Shown here: piece after piece, positions 1-8,363 of the stretch | How positions within the stretch are numbered: position 1 is the first letter of the stretch | How the letters are laid out: every line of letters starts with the position of its first letter | NCBI RefSeq assembly: GCF_008119665.1 | Contig: NZ_CP043046.1 | Coordinates: 4,464,001-4,528,000 of the forward strand | DNA from: Pigmentiphaga aceris | GTDB taxonomy: Bacteria; Pseudomonadota; Gammaproteobacteria; Burkholderiales; Burkholderiaceae_B | Reading direction: 5' to 3' | DNA: 64,000 nt | Notes under the pieces: generated by a model | Database searches by the model: none | Told to the model about the DNA's origin: nothing | Seen by the model: only the letters and a program-made list of their open reading frames with translations | Made by a program: the position numbers and the translations under genes

Positions 1-213
1 AAGGGGTGAGTCCAACGCACTCGTACTGCACGACTAGATGAAAAAAGCGTGTCGATGGGCGTCATGGATAAGCTCCAGAGCGAGTAACAAGCAGATCACC
101 TACCGTAGCACTGAACGTCGGACGAGACGTTTCAACATGCGGAACACCCCCACTAACCCCGGGCATGCTTCGCGCCATAATGAATCTTCATTCAAGCACC
201 TTCAGGACACGCC
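1..213. other. Intergenic sequence at window edge
   Basis: No supported gene. Open frames here are short and show no family resemblance or convincing ribosome binding site. It presumably holds the promoter of the MaoC gene that starts at 214, but no clear -35/-10 pair is visible. Confidence 0.4.
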
Positions 214-687
214 ATGCCCGCGCCCGATTCCGCACTTGCCACCCGATTGCACCTGGAAGATTTGGCGGTCGGTCAGACGTACCGGGGCGGCAGCATTCTG
301 GTGGAAACCGATGCCATCAAGCGCTTTGCGCAAGAATTCGACCCGCAGCCCTTCCACTTGGATGAAACCGAAGCAGTAGACAGCCTGTTCGGTGCCCTGG
401 CCGCCAGCGGCTGGCACACCGCGGCAATGACCATGCGCATGCTGGTCGATGGGGAACTGAAATTGGCGCGCGGCGTGATCGGGGCTGGGGGCGAAATCAG
501 CTGGCCCCGGCCGACCCGGCCGGGTGACACGCTGCGGGTGGAAAGCGAAATCCTGGAGATCACGCCGTCGCGCTCCAAACCCGATCGCGGCATGGTGAGA
601 GTGCGCACCCGCACGCTGAATCAGAACGATGAGGTGGCGCAAGATTTCACAGCCACCTTGATTGCCTGGCGTCGGCCTGCGGCGTAA
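214..687 (+). CDS. MaoC-family (R)-specific enoyl-CoA hydratase-like protein
   Basis: A 157-residue single hot-dog-fold protein of the MaoC dehydratase family, which hydrates or dehydrates enoyl/3-hydroxyacyl-CoA thioesters in the cytosol. The hydratase-2 dyad is visible as D43 and H48 in DPQPFHLDE, followed by the helix GALAASGWHTAAM that lines the acyl tunnel in this family. Length fits the single-domain members. The ATG start gives a protein beginning just before the conserved LEDLAVGQTY strand. It stands alone: a tandem repeat follows it and the next gene runs the other way. The natural acyl chain cannot be told from the sequence. Confidence 0.85.
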   Translation: MPAPDSALATRLHLEDLAVGQTYRGGSILVETDAIKRFAQEFDPQPFHLDETEAVDSLFGALAASGWHTAAMTMRMLVDGELKLARGVIGAGGEISWPRPTRPGDTLRVESEILEITPSRSKPDRGMVRVRTRTLNQNDEVAQDFTATLIAWRRPAA

Positions 688-720
688 GGGCTGTGAGGTC
701 GATGTACTCGCAAAGCCCTT

Positions 721-844
721 AGCTGGTAGGGCCATGAGCTGAAGGCCGTTAGCTGGTAAGACCGTTGCTGGTAAGACCGTTGCTGGTAAGGCCGTGAGCT
801 GGTAAGACCGTCAGCTGGTAAGCCCATTAACTGGTAGAGCCTCA
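721..844. repeat. Degenerate tandem repeat, about 8 units of 14-16 bp
   Basis: About eight consecutive copies of a unit close to AGCTGGTAAGACCGTT fill the gap between the MaoC gene and the convergent SDR gene. Units begin near 721, 737, 751, 767, 782, 797, 813 and 829; most differ by 1-4 bases and lengths vary from 14 to 16, so the array does not encode a regular peptide repeat. The two units at 751-781 are nearly identical. No spacers or flanking cas genes are present, so this is not a CRISPR array. Confidence 0.85.
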
Positions 845-874
845 AGCAAGCAAAGCCCCCTACCAGCGCGTCCC

Positions 875-1624
875 TCAGCGCCCGCCCGACACATCCAGAA
901 TCGCACCCGTCGAATAGCTCGCGTCGTCCGAGGCCAGCCACAACACGGCGCGCGCTACCTCGTCGGGCGTGCCACCGCGCTTGAGCGGAATGCCATCTTT
1001 CACCCGATCCACCCGCCCGGGCTCTCCGCCGCTGGCGTGCATCTCGGTCAGAATCGGGCCGGGGCGCACGGCATTCACACGAATGCCTTCTTCTGCGACT
1101 TCTCGCGCCAACCCGATGGTCATGGTGTCAATCGCGCCTTTCGACGCCGCATAGTCGATGTACTCAAACGCCGAGCCCAGACGTGCAGCTGCCGACGACA
1201 CATTGACGATCGCACCGCCCACCCCGCCGTGCCGGGTCGACATGCGCAACACGGCTTCCCGCGCGCACAGGAAGGTGCCGATCACGTTGGTGTTCATCAC
1301 ACGCGCCAAGCGGGCCGCGCTCATGGTTTCAAGGCGCATTTGCTGTTCAAGAATGGCGGCGTTGTTCACCAGCACGTCCAGACGCCCCAATTGCTGGTCC
1401 ACCGTCTGGAACATCTTCAGCACGTCAGCCTCCACGCCGATGTCACCCGCCACCGAGATTGCCGTGCCGCCTGCCTTGCGGATATCTGCCACCACATGCT
1501 CGGCCGCACCCGCGTCACGTCGGTAATTGATGCATACCGCGTAACCGTCGGCAGCGGCCAAACGGGCGATGGCAGCACCGATACCGCGGCTGCCGCCGGT
1601 GATCAGGATGGTTTTCTGGGTCAT
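875..1624 (-). CDS. Short-chain dehydrogenase/reductase, YgfF-like
   Basis: Classical 249-residue SDR using NAD(P). The cofactor loop TGGSRGIG is at residues 9-16, the NNAA motif at 87-90, and the catalytic S144, Y158 and K162 fall in NVSSAAARLG and YIDYAASKGAID. The conserved stretch EMHASGGEPGRVDRVK is very close to Escherichia coli YgfF, an oxidoreductase of uncertain substrate. It is divergent from the RidA-like gene, with 121 bases between them. The family is certain; the substrate is not. Confidence 0.88.
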   Translation of the reverse strand: MTQKTILITGGSRGIGAAIARLAAADGYAVCINYRRDAGAAEHVVADIRKAGGTAISVAGDIGVEADVLKMFQTVDQQLGRLDVLVNNAAILEQQMRLETMSAARLARVMNTNVIGTFLCAREAVLRMSTRHGGVGGAIVNVSSAAARLGSAFEYIDYAASKGAIDTMTIGLAREVAEEGIRVNAVRPGPILTEMHASGGEPGRVDRVKDGIPLKRGGTPDEVARAVLWLASDDASYSTGAILDVSGGR

Positions 1625-1745
1625 GCGAACTCTCCAAAAGTGGGGTTAGTGGCGTGCATGATGCAAAATACACCGCTGGACGCTCCGGCGCATCGCCGGG
1701 TCCACGACCGTTCCCTCTCATTTGATACTGAATAAGGAATACCCA

Positions 1746-2093
1746 ATGTCCATCGAACGCTTCCAGGTCGGTCCCCGCATGAGCGCAGCCGTCAGCGCCG
1801 GAGGCCTGCTGTTCCTGGCAGGACAAGTCGCCGACGACACCAGCGCCGACGTCCCGGGCCAGACCAAACAGATCCTGGCCAAGATCGATGCAATCCTGGC
1901 TGAAGCCGGTATCGACAAGACCCACATCGTGAACACCACGATCTGGCTTGCCGACATCAGCAACTTCTCCAAGATGAATGAAGTCTGGGACGCATGGGTG
2001 CCGGCTGGCCACACCCCCGCCCGTGCAACGGTGGAAGCCAAGCTGGCCACGCCGGCTCACCTGGTCGAAATCGGCATCATCGCATCGCGTTGA
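1746..2093 (+). CDS. RidA/YoaB-family enamine/imine deaminase-like protein
   Basis: A 115-residue member of the YjgF/YER057c/UK114 family, which hydrolyses reactive enamine/imine intermediates released by PLP enzymes. The pattern WDAWVPAGHTPARATVEAKL followed by VEIGIIA matches the YoaB branch rather than RidA itself; the arginine of PARATV corresponds to the conserved carboxylate-binding arginine. The ATG at 1746 is preferred over an upstream in-frame TTG at 1722 because AAGGAA lies a few bases before it and the fold begins at MSIERF. It may act as a small housekeeping detoxifier; no operon partner is obvious. Confidence 0.82.
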   Translation: MSIERFQVGPRMSAAVSAGGLLFLAGQVADDTSADVPGQTKQILAKIDAILAEAGIDKTHIVNTTIWLADISNFSKMNEVWDAWVPAGHTPARATVEAKLATPAHLVEIGIIASR

Positions 2094-2185
2094 TACGTTG
2101 ATATCGCGCCGATCTGCATCGCGTGCGGCACCCGTCTGAACGCGCACACTGCACGCATTGATCAGACCGGCGCGCCGCAATAAGA

Positions 2186-2250
2186 CGGCGGGCACGAACG
2201 GCCCGCCGGGCAAGTCCGGGCATCATTGAAACCCCTCGGTGATGCCCGGA
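2186..2250. terminator. Two consecutive hairpins between convergent genes
   Basis: An 8-bp stem (CGGCGGGC at 2186-2193 with GCCCGCCG at 2201-2208) is followed by an 11-bp stem (TCCGGGCATCA at 2215-2225 with TGATGCCCGGA at 2240-2250). They lie between the end of the RidA-like gene and the end of the ATPase gene and probably separate the two transcripts. Neither has a strong T tract, so they may act as transcript-end stabilisers rather than classical terminators. Confidence 0.55.
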
Positions 2251-2285
2251 ACTGGCAAATCGCTTAACCCGAATGCGCCACGGTA

Positions 2286-3470
2286 TTACGACCCTGCCCC
2301 TGCAGTAACCCGCCGCATGAACTCGTCGAAAAGCGGAACGGTGAACGCAATCTGTCCATATTCGGGGCTATAGACCATCCCCTTTTTTATCAGCCCATCC
2401 CGCACCGGGCCCAAGCTGGTAGCAGTGCGCCCCAAGGCCATTGCGACATCTGCCGAGCGCTGCGGACCTTCTCCCAACTCAGCCAGGCAACGCATGTAAT
2501 CGCGCTCGGCCGGCGTCGTGCGATCAAAGCGAACTCGGAAAAACGATTCATCGAGCTTGCGGATGCTGTCTACCGTTGCAGCTCGCGCATCCTGCGCGGT
2601 AATCGCATTTCCCGTCGCAATATTCCAGGCGCTGTAGCCCCATTCCTGAAGAAAATAGGGATAGCCATGGGTCTTGTCGAAGATCTCTTGCAGCGCCTCA
2701 TCGGATATCGAGGCCCCCTCATCTTCGACCGGATCTCGTATTGCCTTCCAGGCATCGGCTTCCAGCAAAGCACCAAGACGCGGAAACTCGAACAGTCGTT
2801 CGGCATAACTTTTCGCATCGCCAGCCTGTCCAGCCAACTGAGGCAGGCCCGCACCGAACAGGACAAGCGGCAACCCGGCTTGATTGATCGCGTGCATACC
2901 TCGGATCAACGCGCCTAGCTCGTCCTTGGAAAGATATTGCAGCTCGTCGATCAGAATGGCGACGGGCGTGTTGGCATCTCTGGCTGCCTCACCTGTCGCG
3001 ATCAAGATGTCCTTCAGATCGTCTTCCAGGTTTCCACTGTCTGCGTAACCGGGCTCAGGATCGCCACCCAAGGTGACTTCGGCACCACCCGCTGCGATCG
3101 TGATCGTTCCGATGAAACTGCGAAGTACACGAATGCCCTTCTTCACCGTGTCAACCGTGTTCTGCAGTCTGTCCAGGCGCAACAGCAAACGGCGAAGTAC
3201 GGGAATCAACAGCTGCTTGAGCTCTGCTCCATCGTGGGCTTCTTGAATTTCCGCCAGGTAGCCTTGGGCAATGGCGCGATCCCTGATTTGATTCAGCAAT
3301 ACTGTCTTACCTACGCCGCGCAAGCCCAAGATCATCAAGGACTTTGCGTGCTTTCCGCGCTTCACACGTGCCAACGCAGCGTCAGCCGTGCCAAGCACCT
3401 CTACTCGCCCCGCGAGTTCGGGCGGCGACACTCCAGCCCCAGGATTGAACGGGTTGATGTTTTTATCCAT
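2286..3470 (-). CDS. Stand-alone AAA ATPase with C-terminal winged-helix-like region
   Basis: A 394-residue ATP-binding protein. It opens with NPFNPGAGVSPPELAGR, the hallmark start of a family of solitary AAA ATPases. Walker A is GLRGVGKT at residues 49-56 and Walker B is AILIDELQ at about 171-178. A sensor/lid region follows (GYPYFLQEWG), then a C-terminal part (RSADVAMALGRTATSLGPV) that reads like the winged-helix domain of Orc1/Cdc6-type ATPases. The function of this family is not established; DNA binding or chaperone roles are possible. The upstream leader is AT-rich with overlapping inverted repeats, suggesting its own regulation and perhaps horizontal acquisition. Confidence 0.75.
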   Translation of the reverse strand: MDKNINPFNPGAGVSPPELAGRVEVLGTADAALARVKRGKHAKSLMILGLRGVGKTVLLNQIRDRAIAQGYLAEIQEAHDGAELKQLLIPVLRRLLLRLDRLQNTVDTVKKGIRVLRSFIGTITIAAGGAEVTLGGDPEPGYADSGNLEDDLKDILIATGEAARDANTPVAILIDELQYLSKDELGALIRGMHAINQAGLPLVLFGAGLPQLAGQAGDAKSYAERLFEFPRLGALLEADAWKAIRDPVEDEGASISDEALQEIFDKTHGYPYFLQEWGYSAWNIATGNAITAQDARAATVDSIRKLDESFFRVRFDRTTPAERDYMRCLAELGEGPQRSADVAMALGRTATSLGPVRDGLIKKGMVYSPEYGQIAFTVPLFDEFMRRVTAGAGS

Positions 3471-3493
3471 GCGATAAGGCGTACAGAAGTCTG

Positions 3494-3539
3494 TAGGAAG
3501 TTATTCATAGTTATAGCAAAAAATATCTATAACTTCCTA
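3494..3539. promoter_or_regulatory. Overlapping inverted repeats in AT-rich leader of the AAA ATPase gene
   Basis: A perfect 11-bp inverted repeat (TAGGAAGTTAT at 3494-3504, ATAACTTCCTA at 3529-3539) encloses a second 8-bp one (AGTTATAG at 3509-3516, CTATAACT at 3527-3534). The two share bases and cannot both pair at once. The block sits 24 bases before the ATPase start and is far more AT-rich than its surroundings. It looks like an operator or a switchable RNA leader; the binding protein is unknown. Confidence 0.5.
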
Positions 3540-3586
3540 TATCTCTGTATAGCGTCCTTGGAGATTCGCAAATCTGCGCAAAAACA

Positions 3587-3614
3587 AAAGGCCCTCCAGT
3601 CACAGAGGGCCTTT
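3587..3614 (-). terminator. Rho-independent terminator of the RND efflux operon
   Basis: A 10-bp stem (AAAGGCCCTC / GAGGGCCTTT) with an 8-base loop. On the minus strand it is followed by a T-rich run (TTTTGTTTTTG), the classical layout. It lies 31 bases after the stop codon of the outer-membrane component. Confidence 0.85.
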
Positions 3615-3644
3615 CATCAACACACGCAATCGATCAGCAGGCGG

Positions 3645-5126
3645 TCACTTCACCGCCACCGCCGCCTGCGAAATATCCCATCCGCCGCCCATCGCCCGAA
3701 TCAACGCCACCGTAGACCGCGCCCGCTCACCATCAAGCTGCACCCCCACCCGACGCTGCGCCAACACACTGCGATCCGCATCGATCACGTCCAGATAATT
3801 GACCGCCCCTTCCCGGTACTGAATCTGCGACAGCCGCGCCGCACGTTCCGACGCCTTCACCGCCTCATCCTGCGCCACCGTCTGGTTCGACAGAATACGC
3901 AGGTTCGACAAACCATCTTCGACTTCACGGAAAGCGACCAACACCGTCTGACGGTAGTTCGCCACGTCTTCCTCGTAGACCGCACGCGCCCGATCCAACC
4001 CAGCCTGACGACGACCGCCGTCGAAGATCGGCAGCGACAGCATCGTGCCCGCAATCGGACCCAGCAAGAACGACCGGCTGGACCAGTTGAACAGATCACC
4101 CAGCTTGCCCGACTCGAAGCCCAAGGCACCGGTCAGTTCCAGACGCGGGAAGAACGCAGCATTGGCAGCACCGATACGCGCATTCGCCGCAGCCATCGCA
4201 CGTTCTGCCGCCGCGATGTCAGGACGACGTTCCAGCAAGGAAGACGGCAAGCCCGGCGGCACACTGACCCGCACACGATCCAGCGGCAACGCCGCCAGCG
4301 TGAAGTCCGACGGCGCACGGCCCAACAAGGTAGCCAGTGCATGTTCGGATGCCGCACGACGACGCTTGATCGCCAGCAGCTCAGACTGCGCCGACGCCAG
4401 CTCCGTGCGCGAACGCGCCAGGTCCAGCTCGCTGATGTCGCCTTCCGTGAACCGACGGTCCACCAGCTTCAAAGTCTGCGCACGCAAGTCCACCGTGTCG
4501 CGGAACAGACGCAGTTCGGCATCTTGTTCACGCACCGTGAAATAGGCCTGCGCCACGTCAGCCTGCAAGGCCAGCATCACCGAGTGATACAGCGCCTCGC
4601 GTTCCTGCGTATCGGCTTGCGCAGCATCGACAATCGATGCCACACGACCGAACAGATCCACCTCGTAAGACGCCGTGGCCTGCGCACGCCACAAGGTCTG
4701 CGCCGAGTTCGGCGCGTCTTGTGAAATGCCTTGCGATGCCGGTGACGCACGTTGCCGCGTCGGACCAGCCCCCACACCGATCTGCGGGCTGCGTTCCGAG
4801 TTGGCGTCTTGCTGCAGAGCACGGGCTTGCGCCACGCGCGCCGCAGCCGCCTTCAGGTTCTGATTGGCCTGCAAGGCTTGCACTTGCAAGCCGTTCAAGG
4901 TGTCGTCGTTGAACACACGCCACCACTCACCGCGAGCAACACCATCGGCCGGATTGGCCGGTTGCCACACAGCATCACCAGCTTGCGCGGGCGAAGTCGC
5001 GGCTTCCTTGAAGGCCGCCGGCGCTTCCACGCTGGGGCGGTCGAATTGCGGGGCAGTTGCGCAGCCTGCGATCACCAGCAAGCTGGCCAGCAGGACGGAC
5101 ATACCGTGGAATTTTCTCAACATCAT
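3645..5126 (-). CDS. RND efflux outer-membrane lipoprotein (OprM/OprN family)
   Basis: A 493-residue outer-membrane channel of the NodT/OprM family, the exit duct of a tripartite RND pump. The signal peptide ends in a lipobox (VIAGC, cysteine 22), so the mature protein should be lipid-anchored. Two outer-membrane efflux repeats are visible, with typical stretches such as GEWWRVFNDDTLN and LPSSLLERRPDIAAAERAM. It is the last gene of the minus-strand operon after the adaptor and pump genes and is followed by a strong terminator. Length is normal for the family. Confidence 0.9.
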   Translation of the reverse strand: MMLRKFHGMSVLLASLLVIAGCATAPQFDRPSVEAPAAFKEAATSPAQAGDAVWQPANPADGVARGEWWRVFNDDTLNGLQVQALQANQNLKAAAARVAQARALQQDANSERSPQIGVGAGPTRQRASPASQGISQDAPNSAQTLWRAQATASYEVDLFGRVASIVDAAQADTQEREALYHSVMLALQADVAQAYFTVREQDAELRLFRDTVDLRAQTLKLVDRRFTEGDISELDLARSRTELASAQSELLAIKRRRAASEHALATLLGRAPSDFTLAALPLDRVRVSVPPGLPSSLLERRPDIAAAERAMAAANARIGAANAAFFPRLELTGALGFESGKLGDLFNWSSRSFLLGPIAGTMLSLPIFDGGRRQAGLDRARAVYEEDVANYRQTVLVAFREVEDGLSNLRILSNQTVAQDEAVKASERAARLSQIQYREGAVNYLDVIDADRSVLAQRRVGVQLDGERARSTVALIRAMGGGWDISQAAVAVK

Positions 5127-5140
5127 GATGTTTCCCTTGC

Positions 5141-8100
5141 TCAGTGCGCGGCCGGCGACAGCGGTGCCGGGTTTTGCGGCGCGTGCGGAGCTTGTGCATG
5201 TTGGGTGTCGTGCGACTTGAGCTTGCCACCCGTCATCAGGCGCAGCAGCACATAGAACACCGGCGTCAGGAACAGACCGAACAGCGTCACCCCCAACATG
5301 CCGAAGAACACCGCAATACCCATTGCATGACGCATTTCCGAACCGGCGTCGCTCGACGTGATCAGCGGCACCACACCCATGATGAACGCAATCGAGGTCA
5401 TCAGAATCGGGCGCAGACGCAGGCGGCTGGCTTCGATCGCGGCTTCAATTGGTGTACGGCCCTGGAACTCCAGTTCACGCGCAAACTCGATGATCAGAAT
5501 CGCATTCTTCGCCGATAGCCCCACCAGCACCATCAACCCGATCTGCGTGAAGATGTTGTTGTCGCCACCGGTGAAATACACCCCGGTCATGGCGGCCAGC
5601 ACACTCATCGGCACGATCAAAATCACGGCCAGCGGCAGCGTCAGGCTTTCGTACAAGGCAGCGAGCACCAGGAACACCAGCAGCACACTGATCGGGAACA
5701 CCCACAGGCCGGCATTGCCTGCCAACATCTGCTGGTATGCCAGGTCGGTCCACTCGAAGCGCACACCACGCGGCAAGACTTCCTTGGCAATGCGTTCTGC
5801 CGCAGCCTGTGCCTGGTTGGTCGAGTAACCCGGTGCCGGACCGCTGTTGATATCGGCCGAGGTGTAGTTGTTGTAGCGCACCACCATTTCAGGGCCGAAG
5901 CTCTGCTTCACCTCCACCAGCGAACCCAGCGGCACCATCTCACCGGTACGGCTGCGCGTCTTCAACTGCAGAATGTCGTCGGAATGCGCACGGAATTCTG
6001 AATCGGCCTGCGCACGCACCTGGTAGACCCGACCGAAGCGGTTGAAGTCGTTCACGTACATCGAGCCCAGGTAGATCTGCATGGTGTCGAAGACGTCGGT
6101 CACCGGCACGCCCAGTTGCTTGGCCTTCACGCGGTCCAGGTTCACGTCCAGCTGCGGCACGTTGATCTGGTAGTTGGTGAACGACAGGCCCAGTTCAGGC
6201 GCGTTGCGGGCGGCGGCGATGAAGGCTTGCGTGGCCTTGTCCAGCTCGGCATAACCCAGTGCACCACGGTCTTCCAGCTGCATCTTGAAGCCGCCAATCG
6301 TGCCCAGGCCCATCACCGGTGGCGGCGGGAAGACAGCAATGTAGGCATCTTGAATCGCGCCGAATTGCTGGTTCAGCGAACCGGCAATGGCGTTGCCCGA
6401 CAGCGCATCCGACTTGCGTTCTGCAAAGGGCTTCAAGGTGACGAACACGATGCCCGCGCTGGAACTGTTGGTGAAGCCGTTGATCGACAGGCCCGGGAAC
6501 GAGATCACGCTGGCCACGCCTTCGTGCTTCAGTGCCACGTCACCCATGCGACGCACCACTTCTTCCGTGCGGTCCAGCGTGGCACCGGCCGGCAACTGTG
6601 CAAAGCCGATCAGGTACTGCTTGTCTTGCGCCGGCACGAAACCACCAGGTACCAAGTTGGAAATACCCACGGTTGCGGCAAGCAGCAGCACATACAGCAA
6701 CATCATGCCGCCGCGACGTTTCACCACACGACCAACACCATTACCGTAGGCGTCCGACGCCCGGTTGAAGCTGCGGTTGAACCAGCGGAAGAAACCACCC
6801 AGCACGAAGTTCATGCCACGCGTCAGCCAGTCCGGCTTGGCGTGATGGTCTTTCAGCAAGATGGCAGCCAGCGCTGGCGACAGGGTCAGCGAATTGAACG
6901 CCGAGATCACGGTGGAGATCGCGATGGTCATCGCGAACTGCTTGTAGAACTGGCCAGTCAGACCGGTCATGAACGCTAGCGGCACAAACACCGCCACCAA
7001 AGTCAGCGCAATCGCAATGATCGGGCCGCTGACTTCCTGCATGGCCTTGTAGGTCGCGTCACGCGGCGACAAGCCATCGGCAATGTTCCGCTCGACGTTT
7101 TCCACCACCACGATGGCATCGTCCACCACGATACCGATCGCCAACACCATGCCGAACAAGGACAGCGCGTTGATGGTGTAGCCAAAGCCCAGCATCAGCG
7201 CGAAGGTACCCACAATCGACACCGGCACCGCCAGCAGCGGGATGATCGACGCGCGCCAGGTCTGCAGGAAGATGATCACCACGATCACCACCAGTGCAAT
7301 CGCTTCCAGCAAGGTCGTGATCACGGCCTTGATGCTGGAACGCACGAACTGGGTCGGGTCATATTCGATGCGATATTCGACCGAACTGGGGAAGTCCTGC
7401 TGCAGCTCGGCCATCGCGGCACGCACCTGCGAAGACACGTCCAGCGCATTGGCACCCGGTGCCTGCATGATGCCGATACCCACGGCAGGCTTGTTATCCA
7501 GCAAGGCACGCAGACCATATTCCTGCGAAGCCAGCTCGATACGCGCCACGTCAGACAGGCGCGTCACACTGCCGTCGGCACCCGTCTTGACGATGATCTC
7601 GGCGAAGTCTTCTTCGCTTTGCAGACGCCCCTGGGTGTTGATCGACAGTTGCAGCGACACGTCCGACGGCGCGGGCGATGCGCCGATCACACCGGCCGCC
7701 ACCTGTACGTTCTGCTCACGAATCGCACGCACCACGTCGGTCGCGGTCATGTTGCGCTGGGCGATCTTGTTCGGGTCCAGCCACACCCGCATGGCGTAGT
7801 TGCCCGAGCCCCAGACCTGCACTTCACCCACGCCACCGATGCGCGCCAGGCGATCCTTCACGTTCAGGATCGCGTAGTTGCGCAGGTAGGTCATGTCGTA
7901 GTGGTCGTCAGGCGACACCAGGTGCACCACCATGGTCAGCGTGGGCGAGCTTTTGACTGTCGTCACGCCCAGGCGCTGCACGTCTTCGGGCAGACGCGGC
8001 AAGGCCTGCGACACCCGGTTCTGCACCAGTTGCTGCGCCTTGTCCGGGTCCACACCCAGACGGAAGTTGATGGTGATGGCCAGGTTGCCGTCGCTGTTGG

Positions 8101-8350
8101 CCTGCGACTGCATGTACATCATGTCTTCGACGCCGTTGATGGATTCTTCCAGCGGCGAGGCGACGGTTTCTGCGATGACTTTCGGATTGGCACCCGGATA
8201 TTGGGCACGAACGACCACGGACGGCGGCACGACCTCGGGGTATTCCGAGATCGGCAGCTGGAACATGGCCAGCAGACCTGCCAGCAGGATCAATACCGAC
8301 AGCACGCCGGCAAAGATCGGGCGGTCAATGAAGAAACGAGAGATATTCAT
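5141..8350 (-). CDS. RND multidrug efflux inner-membrane pump, MexF/BpeF-like (HAE1)
   Basis: A 1069-residue proton-driven drug exporter of the hydrophobe/amphiphile efflux-1 family. The N-terminus (MNISRFFIDRPIFAGVL) and SEYPEVVPPSVVVRAQYPGA are characteristic of MexF-type pumps. The transmembrane-4 proton-relay motif GIVVDDAIVVVENVER has the paired aspartates. The ATG at 8350 is chosen over a longer open frame reaching 8614, because all RND pumps begin at this transmembrane helix and the upstream extension overlaps the adaptor gene. It lies 13 bases after the adaptor gene and 14 bases before the channel gene. Known MexEF-OprN-type pumps export chloramphenicol, quinolones and trimethoprim; the substrates here are inferred only. 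Confidence 0.93.
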   Translation of the reverse strand: MNISRFFIDRPIFAGVLSVLILLAGLLAMFQLPISEYPEVVPPSVVVRAQYPGANPKVIAETVASPLEESINGVEDMMYMQSQANSDGNLAITINFRLGVDPDKAQQLVQNRVSQALPRLPEDVQRLGVTTVKSSPTLTMVVHLVSPDDHYDMTYLRNYAILNVKDRLARIGGVGEVQVWGSGNYAMRVWLDPNKIAQRNMTATDVVRAIREQNVQVAAGVIGASPAPSDVSLQLSINTQGRLQSEEDFAEIIVKTGADGSVTRLSDVARIELASQEYGLRALLDNKPAVGIGIMQAPGANALDVSSQVRAAMAELQQDFPSSVEYRIEYDPTQFVRSSIKAVITTLLEAIALVVIVVIIFLQTWRASIIPLLAVPVSIVGTFALMLGFGYTINALSLFGMVLAIGIVVDDAIVVVENVERNIADGLSPRDATYKAMQEVSGPIIAIALTLVAVFVPLAFMTGLTGQFYKQFAMTIAISTVISAFNSLTLSPALAAILLKDHHAKPDWLTRGMNFVLGGFFRWFNRSFNRASDAYGNGVGRVVKRRGGMMLLYVLLLAATVGISNLVPGGFVPAQDKQYLIGFAQLPAGATLDRTEEVVRRMGDVALKHEGVASVISFPGLSINGFTNSSSAGIVFVTLKPFAERKSDALSGNAIAGSLNQQFGAIQDAYIAVFPPPPVMGLGTIGGFKMQLEDRGALGYAELDKATQAFIAAARNAPELGLSFTNYQINVPQLDVNLDRVKAKQLGVPVTDVFDTMQIYLGSMYVNDFNRFGRVYQVRAQADSEFRAHSDDILQLKTRSRTGEMVPLGSLVEVKQSFGPEMVVRYNNYTSADINSGPAPGYSTNQAQAAAERIAKEVLPRGVRFEWTDLAYQQMLAGNAGLWVFPISVLLVFLVLAALYESLTLPLAVILIVPMSVLAAMTGVYFTGGDNNIFTQIGLMVLVGLSAKNAILIIEFARELEFQGRTPIEAAIEASRLRLRPILMTSIAFIMGVVPLITSSDAGSEMRHAMGIAVFFGMLGVTLFGLFLTPVFYVLLRLMTGGKLKSHDTQHAQAPHAPQNPAPLSPAAH

Positions 8351-8363
8351 GAAGGTTCTGCTC

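Noticed and set aside
721..844. CRISPR array
   Set aside because: Repeats are directly adjacent without unique spacers, unit length varies and no cas gene is near.
2937..4724. Long plus-strand open frame (595 codons) overlapping the ATPase and efflux channel genes
   Set aside because: It is antisense to two well-supported genes, is rich in R/H/Q as expected of a reverse-frame shadow in GC-rich DNA, and matches no family.
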